The notes beneath the pieces are model-generated. The model was not told the DNA's origin. It saw nothing but the letters and a program-made list of their open reading frames with translations, and made no database searches. The translations under genes were made by a program, and so were the position numbers. Of a stretch of DNA of 64,000 bases, positions 17,619 to 25,852 are shown in pieces. Position 1 is the stretch's first letter; the number at the start of each line of letters is the position of its first letter. The stretch is from Sandaracinus sp. (lineage in GTDB: Bacteria; Myxococcota_A; Polyangia; Polyangiales; Houyiibacteriaceae): positions 1 through 64,000 of the forward strand of contig JACKEH010000007.1 in NCBI GenBank assembly GCA_020633125.1, read 5' to 3'.

Positions 17619-18434
17619 TCAGGGCGTCGCCGCGGCCGGGGTTCCTTCTGCGGTTCGGGCGGGCGGGGGTCCCTGAGACTTGAGGATGTGGTCGGGGTCC
17701 CCGAGGAACTCGAAGTGCATCGTGTCCTGCAGCGCGTCGCGCCCGAGCCAATAGAAGCCGAAGCGCTCGAAGACGTGCACCCAGCACGAGGGCATCGCCA
17801 TGCGCTCGTAGATGGACTCGACCTCCCGCTGGCAGAGCGGGTGGTCGCCCCATTGCGCGACGCACATGCAGCACGTGTTCAGCGTCGGGTCGACGTCGAC
17901 CGCGATGCCGTAGACGTGATTGCTCACCTCGCCGTTGTGGTAGGTGTTGCTCGTCCGAAGACCGGAGAGGCGCCCCGGCCGGTACGTCTCGCCGCATTCC
18001 GCGCGAATCTGCTCTTCCACGCACGCGAGCGCGGGCACGATCTTCTCGTTGATGCGAATCGGCAGGCCCATGAAGCGCGCCCGAACCGCGTTGTCGCTCG
18101 GCGTGCTGCGGTTCCAGCTCGATTGCCCGAAGCCCTCGAAGTAGCCGTAGTTCTCGGTGCGCCAGCGGATCGCCTGCTCGTGACGCGCGCGGCGAACGGC
18201 CTGCTCCTCGGCCGGCTGGCGCCACTTCACGACGAAGTTCTCACGCACCAGGTAGTCGATCGGCTCCTGGTAGTTGCAAGCGGTGCCGTTCTCGGGCCGC
18301 GCGGGCGCGTCGTTGGGAATGGGCGCCGGCGAAGGACGGCGCTGCGCGGCGCCGTGGCTGGCGAAAGCGATCAAGGCCGCCCCCGAGAGGATCGAGGCGA
18401 GCAGGGTCGCGAAGAGAACGTTGCGCGAGCTCAT
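17619..18434 (-). CDS. Peptidase M15-type (D-alanyl-D-alanine carboxypeptidase-like) exported protein
   Basis: 271 residues from ATG 18434 with an N-terminal hydrophobic signal (NVLFATLLASILSGAALIAF). The C-terminal half has the zinc-ligand pattern of M15 enzymes: SGLRTSNTYHNGEVSNHVYGIAVDVDP (His and Asp ligands) and later DTMHFEF (second His). Such enzymes trim peptidoglycan peptides in the periplasm. Several extra Cys (TCCMC) are unusual and may form disulfides. An ATG seven codons upstream is an alternative start. Confidence 0.85.
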   Translation of the reverse strand: MSSRNVLFATLLASILSGAALIAFASHGAAQRRPSPAPIPNDAPARPENGTACNYQEPIDYLVRENFVVKWRQPAEEQAVRRARHEQAIRWRTENYGYFEGFGQSSWNRSTPSDNAVRARFMGLPIRINEKIVPALACVEEQIRAECGETYRPGRLSGLRTSNTYHNGEVSNHVYGIAVDVDPTLNTCCMCVAQWGDHPLCQREVESIYERMAMPSCWVHVFERFGFYWLGRDALQDTMHFEFLGDPDHILKSQGPPPARTAEGTPAAATP

Positions 18435-18765
18435 GAGGGGATCTCCATACCGCATCGGGCGATCGAGAGCACGAACGTGTCCGGACGAAGCGGAGCTTCC
18501 GGATGTTCATCCGAGGCGCGCGGCACGAAGCCCGAGCCTCCGACGGCGGGCCGCCGCACGAAGCTCGAGCCGGGGGCAAGCCGAAGCTCGATCCGAGGTT
18601 CCCCCGAGGAGCGCCCAGCATCCGAAGCGGTCGAGAACCGCGCGACCCTTCGAGCCCGACGGTGGCGGCCGCCACCCCGCCGACGCCAATCCGCCGCCAC
18701 CCCGGTCGCAACCCCTCGAAATCACGTGCGCCGACCGCGGCACGATTCGCGAAAGGGGGCCCCGC
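18435..18765. other. Intergenic region between divergent genes, no gene seen
   Basis: 331 bases separating the peptidase and comM starts. It contains a perfect 16-bp palindrome (listed separately) and two similar GCACGAAGC-type stretches near 18524 and 18553. No convincing coding frame or RNA structure is seen. Confidence 0.5.
18661..18676. promoter_or_regulatory. 16-bp perfect palindrome, possible operator
   Basis: GGTGGCGGCCGCCACC is self-complementary and lies about 90 bases before the comM start in a divergent promoter region. It could bind a dimeric regulator, but in such GC-rich DNA it could also be chance. Confidence 0.25.
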
Positions 18766-20262
18766 ATGACTCACGTCGTCCACGCGGGCTCCCTCCTCGG
18801 CATCGACGCGCATCCCGTTTGGGTCGAAGCGCGCGTGGCCGCCGGCCTTCCTTCTTTCGAGCTCGTCGGGCTGCCCGAGCGAGGCGTACGCGAGAGCCGA
18901 GTACGCGTTCGCTCCGCGCTCGGCGCGCAGGGCTACGAGATGCCGAAACGCGCGCTCGTCTTGAACCTCGCACCAGGCGACGTGCCCAAGACCGGCAGCG
19001 CGTTCGACCTGGCGATCGCGCTCGCGATCCTCGTCACGCAGAACGTCGTCGACGACGCCTCGTTGCGGCACGTCCTGGTGCTCGGCGAGCTCTCGCTTCG
19101 CGGCGAGCTCCGGCCCGTTCGCGGGGTGCTCGCGCAGCTTCGCGCAGCCCGAGACCGAGGCCTTCGAAGCGCCATCGTGCCGCGAGGCAACGCCGCCGAA
19201 GCCGCGCTCGCGCGAGGGCTCGAGGTCTTCGTGGCCGACGACCTGCGAAGCGTCGTGGAGCACCTCGCCGAGATCACCACGCTGGACACGCCGCTCGAAT
19301 CGCCGACGCACGTCGCGACCGACATCCCCGACCTCGCCGACGTTCGTGGGCAACCGGTCTTGCGGCGCGCGCTCGAGATTGCCGCCGCCGGGAACCACCA
19401 CCTGCTGCTCGTCGGCTCCCCGGGGGCTGGCAAGACGATGGTCGCGCGGCGTCTGCCCGGTCTGCTCCCCGCACCGACGCCCGACGAAGCGCTGGAGATC
19501 GCCACCATCGCGAGCGCCGCGGGGCTCACGCCGCCCGGTTCGCTCGAGCACGCGGTGCGGCCCTTTCGAGCGCCTCATCACACCGCGAGCGCACCGGCCT
19601 TGGTGGGCGGCGGCGATCCGGTTCGGCCGGGCGAAGTGACGCTCGCGCACGACGGCGTGCTCTTCCTCGACGAGCTGCCGGAGTTTCGACGCGACGTGGT
19701 CGAGACGCTGCGCACGACGATGGAGCTCGGTCGCATCGCCATCGTGCGTGCACGTCATCGCGTCGAGCTCCCGGCGGCGCCGCTCGTGGTCGCCGCGATG
19801 AACCCCTGCCCATGTGGCTTCGCCGGTGACCCGGAGCGCGCGTGCACCTGCTCGGCCGAGCGCATCGAGCGCTACGTGGGACGCATCAGCGGCCCGCTGC
19901 TCGATCGCTTCGACCTTCACGCGGTCGCCGCGCGGGTGCCGACGCGTGACCTTCGTCATGCGCCACGAAGCGAAGGAAGCGACGTAGTACGCGAACGTGT
20001 GATCGCGGCGCGCGCGTTTCGGGCCGCACATCCGATCGAACCGACGCTCGAAGGCTGGCTGAGCACCGCGGAGGACGATGCGCTGGTCTTGCTCGATCGG
20101 GCGGTCGACGCGCTCGGCCTTTCGGCGCGCGCGTACGTCAAAGCGCTGCGCGTCGCGCGCACGATCGCGGACCTCGCCGGCGACGCGCGAGTCCGCACCG
20201 CGCACGTCGCCGAGGCGGTTCAATACCGTCGGCTCGATCGACGCTCGGCACGCGCAGCGTGA
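18766..20262 (+). CDS. comM: ComM / YifB family Mg-chelatase-like AAA ATPase
   Basis: 498 residues, normal for the family. The N-terminal ChlI-like domain (GLPSFELVGLPERGVRESRVRVRSAL) is followed by the AAA+ module: Walker A (GSPGAGKTMVARRLPGLLP), the RPFRAPHHTAS signature, Walker B (GVLFLDELPEF) and a Cys-rich loop (MNPCPCGFAGD). ComM helicases drive branch migration during natural transformation and recombination. ATG 18766 is preceded by a GGGGG ribosome site. It is transcribed alone and ends against the family 1 repeat. Confidence 0.94.
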   Translation: MTHVVHAGSLLGIDAHPVWVEARVAAGLPSFELVGLPERGVRESRVRVRSALGAQGYEMPKRALVLNLAPGDVPKTGSAFDLAIALAILVTQNVVDDASLRHVLVLGELSLRGELRPVRGVLAQLRAARDRGLRSAIVPRGNAAEAALARGLEVFVADDLRSVVEHLAEITTLDTPLESPTHVATDIPDLADVRGQPVLRRALEIAAAGNHHLLLVGSPGAGKTMVARRLPGLLPAPTPDEALEIATIASAAGLTPPGSLEHAVRPFRAPHHTASAPALVGGGDPVRPGEVTLAHDGVLFLDELPEFRRDVVETLRTTMELGRIAIVRARHRVELPAAPLVVAAMNPCPCGFAGDPERACTCSAERIERYVGRISGPLLDRFDLHAVAARVPTRDLRHAPRSEGSDVVRERVIAARAFRAAHPIEPTLEGWLSTAEDDALVLLDRAVDALGLSARAYVKALRVARTIADLAGDARVRTAHVAEAVQYRRLDRRSARAA

Positions 20263-20286
20263 GAGACACCATGACGTCGTGCACGC

Positions 20287-20470
20287 TTGAAACGCCGAAG
20301 CGGTGAACGGAAGCGCAGTCGAGACGACGGCGTGTGCGGGGCGCGGGCTCCGCTCTGTCCGGTCGAGCAGGGCACCCTCCTCCGGACTTCGCTTCGCTCA
20401 GCCACTGCGGAGGCCGCGGGGGTCTGCTGGACCTCCCGGCGCTCCGCCCACGCCCCACCCCCGCCTCGAT
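20287..20470. repeat. Dispersed intergenic repeat, family 1, copy 2
   Basis: Second copy of the element at 9455-9645, in the same orientation. It fills the space between the convergent comM and dam-like genes. The longest shared exact block is about 34 bases starting at GCTGGACCTCCC. Confidence 0.8.
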
Positions 20471-20499
20471 TCGTCGAGGAGGAGGCAGAAGAAGTGCAG

Positions 20500-21435
20500 T
20501 CAGCGGTAGTTGCGAACGACGACCTCGGGCACCTTGCCGCGGCCGTTCGGGTCGCAGTTGATCGCGCGCGGGCACTGCACGACGTCGACGTTCCAGCGAT
20601 CGTAGAGCTCGCGGATGAACGGCACGTCGTTGTTCGAGAGCATCAGCTTGCAGCCGCGGCGGTCGAGCTCGGCGAAGACGTCGCGAAGGCGCGTCTGATC
20701 GTCCTGGGAGAAGCCTTCGCGGGCGTAGCCGGTGAAGCTCGCAGTGCGCGAGACGGGCTCGTAGGGGGGATCGAAGTAGACGAAGTCGCCAGGCTTGGCG
20801 TGGCGGAGCAGCGCCTCGAAGGAGTCGTTGACGATCTCGGCGGCACCGAGCGCGTGGCTCGCGATGCGCAGTCCGTCGGAGTCGAGGATGCGCGGGTTCT
20901 TGTAGCGGCCGAAGGGCACGTTGAACTCGCCGCTGCGGTTCACGCGATGCAGACCGTTGAAGCAGGTCTTGTTGAGGTAGACGAACATCGCGGCGCGCTC
21001 GGCGCGCGACTGACCACCGCGGTTGTAGCGCTCACGAACGCCGTAGAAGGCCTCGCTCTCGTGAGGCATCGCGGCGAGCTTCGTGAGGTGGCGGATGACG
21101 ACGTCCACCTCGTCGCGGATCGCGGTGTAGGTGCCGACGAGGTCGGGGTTCACGTCCGCGAGGAGCGCGCGCTCGGGGGCACGCGCGAAGAAGAGTGCGC
21201 CACCGCCGACGAAAGGCTCGACGTGGCGCATGCGCTCGACACCCGCCGGGAGGAGCGGATCGAGCTGGGTGAGAAGGCGTCCTTTGCCGCCCACCCACTT
21301 CACGAACGGCGCGGGGCGACGCGCCGGCGTGAGGGCCGAGGTGCCACGGCCGAGCGGGCGAGCTCGGCGCGTGCGCTCTGCGGGGGAGGTCCGCGAGAGG
21401 GTTTCGACCTGGGCGAGGGCGGCAGACTTGGCCAT
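20500..21435 (-). CDS. dam: Dam-type DNA adenine-N6 methyltransferase (orphan)
   Basis: 311 residues. D12-class motifs are in the Dam order: FVKWVGGKGRLLTQL (SAM-binding motif X), EPFVGGGALFF (motif I), the helical target-recognition region (YGVRERYN, YLNKTCFNGLHRVNRSGEFNVPFG) and the catalytic FVYFDPPYEP. The GEFNVPFGRYKNP stretch is typical of GATC-methylating Dam enzymes. An N-terminal extension of about 40 basic residues is unusual. No restriction gene lies nearby, so the role is probably in repair, replication timing or gene regulation rather than defence. Confidence 0.9.
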   Translation of the reverse strand: MAKSAALAQVETLSRTSPAERTRRARPLGRGTSALTPARRPAPFVKWVGGKGRLLTQLDPLLPAGVERMRHVEPFVGGGALFFARAPERALLADVNPDLVGTYTAIRDEVDVVIRHLTKLAAMPHESEAFYGVRERYNRGGQSRAERAAMFVYLNKTCFNGLHRVNRSGEFNVPFGRYKNPRILDSDGLRIASHALGAAEIVNDSFEALLRHAKPGDFVYFDPPYEPVSRTASFTGYAREGFSQDDQTRLRDVFAELDRRGCKLMLSNNDVPFIRELYDRWNVDVVQCPRAINCDPNGRGKVPEVVVRNYR

Positions 21436-21582
21436 GGGTGAGTTCGTATCCTACATCCGCGCACCTTCGCAGTTTTCGGCAGAGATCCCTCCAGAGCCTC
21501 AGAATCTTTGATGTTTTCGCCTCAAATCGTGTCTCGGCAGGTTTCGAGGGTCGGGATCAAAAGTGATCCACGTCGTCGAAAA

Positions 21583-21597
21583 TGAAATTGACTTTCA
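21583..21597. promoter_or_regulatory. Possible Fur-like operator before the Bfd gene
   Basis: TGAAATTGACTTTCA is an inverted repeat (TGAAA, 5 bases, TTTCA) inside an AT-rich patch that stands out from the GC-rich surroundings, 28 bases before the Bfd start. Bfd genes are commonly iron-controlled through Fur; the match to the classical box is partial. Confidence 0.35.
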
Positions 21598-21625
21598 ATC
21601 CATCGGAGTCACGATTCGGTTCGTC

Positions 21626-21823
21626 ATGCTGGTCTGTCACTGCAAGCGCGTGCATTGCCGAGACATCCGGGACGCCGTCCGCGACGGCGCGGAAACCGTC
21701 GACGAGGTCGGGGAGCGCTGCGGCGCGGGCACCGGCTGCGGCGGTTGTCGGACGCTGGTCGAGAAGCTCGTCGAGCGAGAGCGACCGCTCCTGCGCGTGC
21801 TGCGGACCGACGTGGCGGCCTGA
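21626..21823 (+). CDS. bfd: Bacterioferritin-associated ferredoxin-like [2Fe-2S] protein
   Basis: 65 residues, the standard Bfd length. Cluster ligands are in CHC (residues 4 and 6) and CGAGTGCGGC (the CxxC pair near 38-41). Bfd donates electrons to bacterioferritin to release stored iron. The upstream frame is open to 21563, but the family begins at the Met before LVCHC. No bacterioferritin gene is present nearby. Confidence 0.88.
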   Translation: MLVCHCKRVHCRDIRDAVRDGAETVDEVGERCGAGTGCGGCRTLVEKLVERERPLLRVLRTDVAA

Positions 21824-21842
21824 GCCTTCGGCCGGATTCGCG

Positions 21843-21989
21843 TCAGAGAGGTCGACCGAGCACCTCGTCCCCGGGTCGTGGCAGGTGCAACGTCACGAAG
21901 TGGGCGGTGACGAGACCGGCCACCACGAACGCCGCCGACACCACGTACCGCCAAGGCCGTTTGCGGGGGGCGGGAGGATCAGCGGGCAT
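21843..21989 (-). CDS. Small membrane protein
   Basis: 48 residues from an ATG at 21989: a Pro/Arg-rich N-terminus (MPADPPAPRKRPW) then one transmembrane helix (YVVSAAFVVAGLVTAHFVTL) and a short tail. Positive charges before the helix suggest the N-terminus stays in the cytoplasm. The longer open frame upstream overlaps the neighbouring intergenic DNA and is not supported. Function unknown; could be spurious. Confidence 0.45.
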   Translation of the reverse strand: MPADPPAPRKRPWRYVVSAAFVVAGLVTAHFVTLHLPRPGDEVLGRPL

Positions 21990-22065
21990 CTTCCCGAGCG
22001 TACGTGAGAGCGGCGGCGGAGTTCGAGCCCGAAGACTTCGGCCTTCGAATCTCGCGACGCGTCGC

Positions 22066-22626
22066 TCACTCCGCCATGGCGACGCGTGCGCGACGGAGCG
22101 CGAGGTCGTAGGCGACCTCGGTCCGCGGGTCGCGTCCCGGGACCGCCACACCCCACTCGACCATCAGCGAAAGGGCGCGATGGTGCATCGAGAGCATGGC
22201 GTGCTCGTGTTGGTCGCAGAGGTGACGCGGCAACGGGGTGTTGCTCGGGGCGTCGCTCGTTCCCAGCCCACGCGCGCATCGTTGGAGGGCGAGGTCCGCG
22301 GTGGAGAGGGCGTCGAGCACCCGGCCCGACGCTTCGTAGGCCTGCGCGAGGCGGTGGGCGACGAGGGGATGCTCGAGGAGTGCGGGGTCGCCCGCACGAA
22401 GGGCCGCGATGGCGAGCCCCGGCCGACGAAGCTCGAGGTAGGTCTCGGCGAGCTGGCGCGCGAGGACCGGGTCGTTCGGCTGGTGCGCGAACGCGTCTTC
22501 GAGCGCGGCGAGCTCTCGGGAGGCCTGCGACCGGGGCTCGAAGCTGGCGACCGGCTCGGTGGCGCACAGGTGGGCCCAGGTGAATCCCAGGACCGCGAGC
22601 ACCACCAGGTTGAGCCGTACCTCCAT
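22066..22626 (-). CDS. Exported TPR-like protein
   Basis: 186 residues from ATG 22626, which has a GGAGG ribosome site. The first 22 residues form a signal or anchor helix (LNLVVLAVLGFTWAHLCA). The rest is helical with TPR-like pairs (LEDAFAHQPNDPVLARQLAETYLELRRPGLAIAALRAGDPALLEHPLVAHRLAQAYEASG is the clearest part, near residues 42-100, quoted here only by its landmarks DPVLARQLAETYLEL and HRLAQAYEASG). Family not recognised. The 42-bp array lies 267 bases upstream of its start. Confidence 0.75.
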   Translation of the reverse strand: MEVRLNLVVLAVLGFTWAHLCATEPVASFEPRSQASRELAALEDAFAHQPNDPVLARQLAETYLELRRPGLAIAALRAGDPALLEHPLVAHRLAQAYEASGRVLDALSTADLALQRCARGLGTSDAPSNTPLPRHLCDQHEHAMLSMHHRALSLMVEWGVAVPGRDPRTEVAYDLALRRARVAMAE

Positions 22627-23226
22627 GTGTCCTCCGAACTCCCGAGGCCGCGTCCGACAACCGGCCGCCGCGGAAGTTCCGATCGAACTACGCCTCGCGT
22701 GCGAGAAACTTCCCGAACGGGAGGTGGGCGATTCTCGGCCGTCGTCGGTGCTTGGGAAAGTCGCCTGCCTCGCGACTCGAGGGCGCGTTCGGTCAGGTGC
22801 CGCCACGGGATCGCTCCGAACCAGGGGTCGAGGTCTCTGAAGACTCAATCGAGCCCGAATCGGAGCTTCTCTCCGAGATCGCGATGGGCAACCGATGGGT
22901 CGAGCTTTCCCCGGAGGGTTCGACCGTTCCCGAACGATGGGTCGAGCTTTCCCGAGCGGTTCCATCGTTCCAGAAACGATGGGTCGAGCTTTCCCCGGAG
23001 GGTTCCATCGTTCCAAAACGATGGGTCGAGCTTTCGTTCTCGATTCGATCGTTCCGTGGCGCGGAGGTCGAGCTTTCGTTGCGAGATGCGGTCGTTCCAG
23101 CTCGATGAGTCGAACTTGGAAATCTGTCTCGATCGTTCCGTCCCGCTGAGTGGAACTTGCTTCGACGGAGTCGTCCCCACCCTCACCGCGAGGCCAGCTC
23201 GCTCCGGGTTCCGACCGCGACCGTTC
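22627..23226. other. 600-bp intergenic region holding the 42-bp array, no gene seen
   Basis: Besides the tandem array there are no supported genes. Several frames through the array stay open because 42 is a multiple of three, giving artificial 14-residue repeats on both strands, but none has a ribosome site or a folded-looking product. Confidence 0.6.
22893..23144. repeat. Tandem array of six 42-bp units
   Basis: Units begin at 22893, 22935, 22977, 23019, 23061 and 23103 with exact 42-bp spacing and the core GATGGGTCGAGCTTTCC. Units 1-3 are almost identical; 4-6 decay, and a seventh remnant follows near 23145 with 41-bp spacing. Junctions between units 2 and 3 and between 3 and 4 form short hairpins (CCATCGTT paired with AACGATGG). 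There are no variable spacers, so it is not a CRISPR array. Confidence 0.9.
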
Positions 23227-23796
23227 TTACTCTTCGCCCGCCACGAAGCGCCGCACGTCGTCGCGCCCGACCCGCCATCCGACGAAGACGTGGGCGGCGA
23301 GGTTGAAGACCGCGAAGACGATCATCGACCCGACCACCATCGCGATCGAAGGCTCGGGCAATGGACCCGCGCGTGGTTCGGCGGCGGCGAGAATCGCTTT
23401 CACCTCGGGCACCCGTGCGAAGGAATGCCAGAGCTGGCTCCCCAGCTTGGCGACGATCCACAGCACGTTGGCGACGATCGCCTGCCGAAGGAACCAAACC
23501 GCGTGGGGTTTGCGACCCACCAGGAACGCGCTGCCGATCATCAACATCGCGGAGAGCACGATGTTGGCGGCCGCGAAGGGTCGGCGGTTGGGCTCGTTGT
23601 AGAAGGTCGCCTGAAGCTCCGCGAGGGCCTCGACCCGCGCTTGCTCCTCGGCGTCCAGCAGCTCGGGCATGGCCCCGAGGCGGTCGCCCGTCAGCTCCCG
23701 AATGCCACGAAACACGCCGTAGGTCCCCATCACCGTGAGGAAGAGGGCGAGCATCAAGGTCGCCTTCGCGGCGCGTTCGGGCTCCGACTCCGACAC
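23227..23796 (-). CDS. Hypothetical four-helix membrane protein
   Basis: 189 residues from a GTG at 23796. Hydrophobic helices are visible at about residues 12-30 (TLMLALFLTVMGTYGVF), 75-93 (AANIVLSAMLMIGSAFLVG), 100-118 (LRQAIVANVLWIVAKLG) and 150-170 (SIAMVVGSMIVFAVFNLAAHV). No known family recognised. A TACGCT box 8 bases before the GTG supports this start. Divergent from the histidine kinase at 23992; a functional link is only a guess. Confidence 0.75.
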   Translation of the reverse strand: MSESEPERAAKATLMLALFLTVMGTYGVFRGIRELTGDRLGAMPELLDAEEQARVEALAELQATFYNEPNRRPFAAANIVLSAMLMIGSAFLVGRKPHAVWFLRQAIVANVLWIVAKLGSQLWHSFARVPEVKAILAAAEPRAGPLPEPSIAMVVGSMIVFAVFNLAAHVFVGWRVGRDDVRRFVAGEE

Positions 23797-23804
23797 CGGG
23801 GCGG

Positions 23805-23810
23805 AGCGTA
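23805..23810 (-). promoter_or_regulatory. -10-like TACGCT box 8 bases before a start codon
   Basis: On the minus strand TACGCT is followed by 8 bases and the GTG at 23796, without a ribosome site. Same arrangement as at eight other genes in the window. Confidence 0.4.
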
Positions 23811-23991
23811 GCAGGTCGCCCATTTCCTGCTGTGTCTTGCCGGTGTTTTGTTGGCTTCGTCGCGCGTGCGTCGCGGTCCTCGCGGCGAGGCGCCACGCCT
23901 CGGTCGAGTCGCGCCCGCGAGTGGACCTGCGGTCGGGGGTACCTGGTCCAGGGCTCGACCCGGCGAGGCACCTGCACCAGAGTCCTCCTCC

Positions 23992-25728
23992 ATGACCGCC
24001 GAGCCGCTCTTCGTGGACCGCGGCGTCTTCGTGGACGTCACCCGCGACCGCATCCGCTGGTTGGTGCGCATGCGTTGGGGCGCGATGGTGGCGGCGCTCT
24101 TCGGCGCGGGGCTCGGCGCGTTCGGTTGGCTGCCGGGCCTGGCGTGGCCGGTGATGGCGGCGACGGCGGGCGCGGGCCTCCTCTACAACCTGGTCTTGTT
24201 GGCGCGTCTGCGGGGACGCGCGCAGCCGAAGCCACGCGCCGCGCTCACCCAGGCGCTGGTCGACCTCTGGATGCTGACACTCTTCCTGTGGGCGGCCGGC
24301 GGCGTGGAGTGCCCCTTCGTGGGCTTCTACATCTTTCACGTCTCGCTCATCGCGATCTTGGGTGGCCCCCGCTGGACCCTGGTCGCGAGCGCGGCGGCGT
24401 TCCTCGGCGCGGGCCTCCTGATGCTCACGCACGTGGTGCCCACCCTTCGCATCGCCACGTGGAGCCCCGCGCCGCCGCTCGACACCGCCGCGAACGTCGC
24501 CGCCTTCGTGCTCACGGTCGCGGGCGCGGCGTACATCGTGACCCACGCCGTCAACGAGCTGCGGGACCGGGAGCGCGCGTTGGCCCTGGCGCGTGACCGG
24601 GCCGCGCTCGAGTACCAGCTCTTGTCGAACACACTCGACGAGCTCGAAGCGGGGCTCGAGGTCGTCGACGAGGACGGCAAGGTGCTCTGGCGAAACAAAC
24701 GCGCCGAAGAGCTCGCCCCCTTCGCGAGCGTCGGCGCGCATTGGGAGTGTCCGGGCGAACGCCGTGCCTGCGAGCGCGACGCGCACGGTGTCTGTCCGGT
24801 GCACGCGGCGCGGGAGGCCGGCGACCACGGACGTTGCCGTTTCGCGGCGCGGGTCGGGAGCGCGCGCGGCGAGCGTGTGTACGAGATGCTCGTCTTTCCG
24901 ATCGAAGAAGGGGAGCGCCCACGCGTGATGAACCTCTACGTCGACCGTACCGCGGCGACGCTCGCCGAACGGCAGCTGCTCCTCGCCGAACGGCTCGCGA
25001 GCCTGGGTCGCGTCGCGCAAGGCGTCGCACACGAGCTGAACACGCCGCTGGCAACGATTCGGACCTTGGCCGCCGACATGCGCAAAGCCCTCGTCGCGCT
25101 CGAAGGCGCGGCCGGCGCCGACCCCGAGGTGCTCCGCGACCTCGACGAGTCGGCCACCTTGATTCGCGACGAGACCGGTCGGCTGGGGCGCATCACGCAA
25201 TCGCTGCTCGCGGGCGGAGACCTCGTGCGCGCGCGCATCGACGATCACGTGCCGCTCTCGGCGGCGGTCGAGCGTTCGTGCGCCATCGTCTTCGCGGGAA
25301 CGCGAGGGGGCACCAAGGTCGAGGTCGACACGCAGCTCGGCGAGCTGGACGTCGCCGCGGACATGGACCGTCTCGTTCAGGTGCTCGTGAACCTGCTGCA
25401 AAACGCGCTGGACGCGAGCCGCAGCCACGGCGGTACGCTCGTGCGCGTGCACGCCGAGTCGAACGCGGACGAGGTCGCGTTGGTCGTCACCGACGACGGC
25501 GCGGGCGTCGCCGACGAGGTGAAGGAGCGTCTCTTCGAGCCCTTCGCGACCACGAAACCTCCCGGCGAAGGCACCGGCCTCGGGCTCTACACGAGCTACA
25601 TGTTGGTCCAACAGATGGGCGGTCGGCTCGAGCTCGAGAACGTGCCCGAAGGGGGAGCGCGCGCGACCCTACGTTTGCCACGCGCGCCGACGAAGCGGCA
25701 CCTGCGGGTAATGGAGGCGAACGCGTGA
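23992..25728 (+). CDS. Membrane histidine kinase with Cys-rich PAS-like domain
   Basis: 578 residues. Six transmembrane helices lie in residues 28-195, followed by a PAS-like domain (LSNTLDELEAGLEVVDEDGKVLWRN marks its start) that carries five Cys in WECPGERRACER, GVCPVH and HGRCRF. Next comes a HisKA domain with GVAHELNTPLATIRTL, then the N box (LVNLLQNALDASRSHGG), G1 (VTDDGAGV), and G2 (GEGTGLGLYTSYMLVQQMGG). The His box resembles NtrB-type kinases, which fits the NtrC-type regulator immediately downstream. The Cys cluster could bind metal or sense redox (inference). Confidence 0.93.
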   Translation: MTAEPLFVDRGVFVDVTRDRIRWLVRMRWGAMVAALFGAGLGAFGWLPGLAWPVMAATAGAGLLYNLVLLARLRGRAQPKPRAALTQALVDLWMLTLFLWAAGGVECPFVGFYIFHVSLIAILGGPRWTLVASAAAFLGAGLLMLTHVVPTLRIATWSPAPPLDTAANVAAFVLTVAGAAYIVTHAVNELRDRERALALARDRAALEYQLLSNTLDELEAGLEVVDEDGKVLWRNKRAEELAPFASVGAHWECPGERRACERDAHGVCPVHAAREAGDHGRCRFAARVGSARGERVYEMLVFPIEEGERPRVMNLYVDRTAATLAERQLLLAERLASLGRVAQGVAHELNTPLATIRTLAADMRKALVALEGAAGADPEVLRDLDESATLIRDETGRLGRITQSLLAGGDLVRARIDDHVPLSAAVERSCAIVFAGTRGGTKVEVDTQLGELDVAADMDRLVQVLVNLLQNALDASRSHGGTLVRVHAESNADEVALVVTDDGAGVADEVKERLFEPFATTKPPGEGTGLGLYTSYMLVQQMGGRLELENVPEGGARATLRLPRAPTKRHLRVMEANA

Positions 25729-25852
25729 GCGCGCCGACTTGGCGAGAGAGAGACGAGCACGCGTGCGACCGCGTGGGGAACGTCGGGTCGAGCCCTCTCG
25801 ACGCCTCGCCCTCCATGCCGCGTACGAACGCGACGAGCCGAACGGAGGCGCG

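Noticed and set aside
18241..20223. 660-codon minus-strand frame antisense to comM
   Set aside because: The plus strand carries an intact ComM ATPase with all motifs; the antisense product is His/Arg-rich without structure.
22752..23108. Repetitive protein with 14-residue units (RWVELSPEG)
   Set aside because: It arises because 42 bp is a multiple of three; similar open frames exist on both strands, and there is no ribosome site or flanking non-repeat domain.
22893..23144. CRISPR-like array
   Set aside because: The units are contiguous with no unique spacers, no cas genes are near, and divergence is gradual, which fits a tandem repeat.
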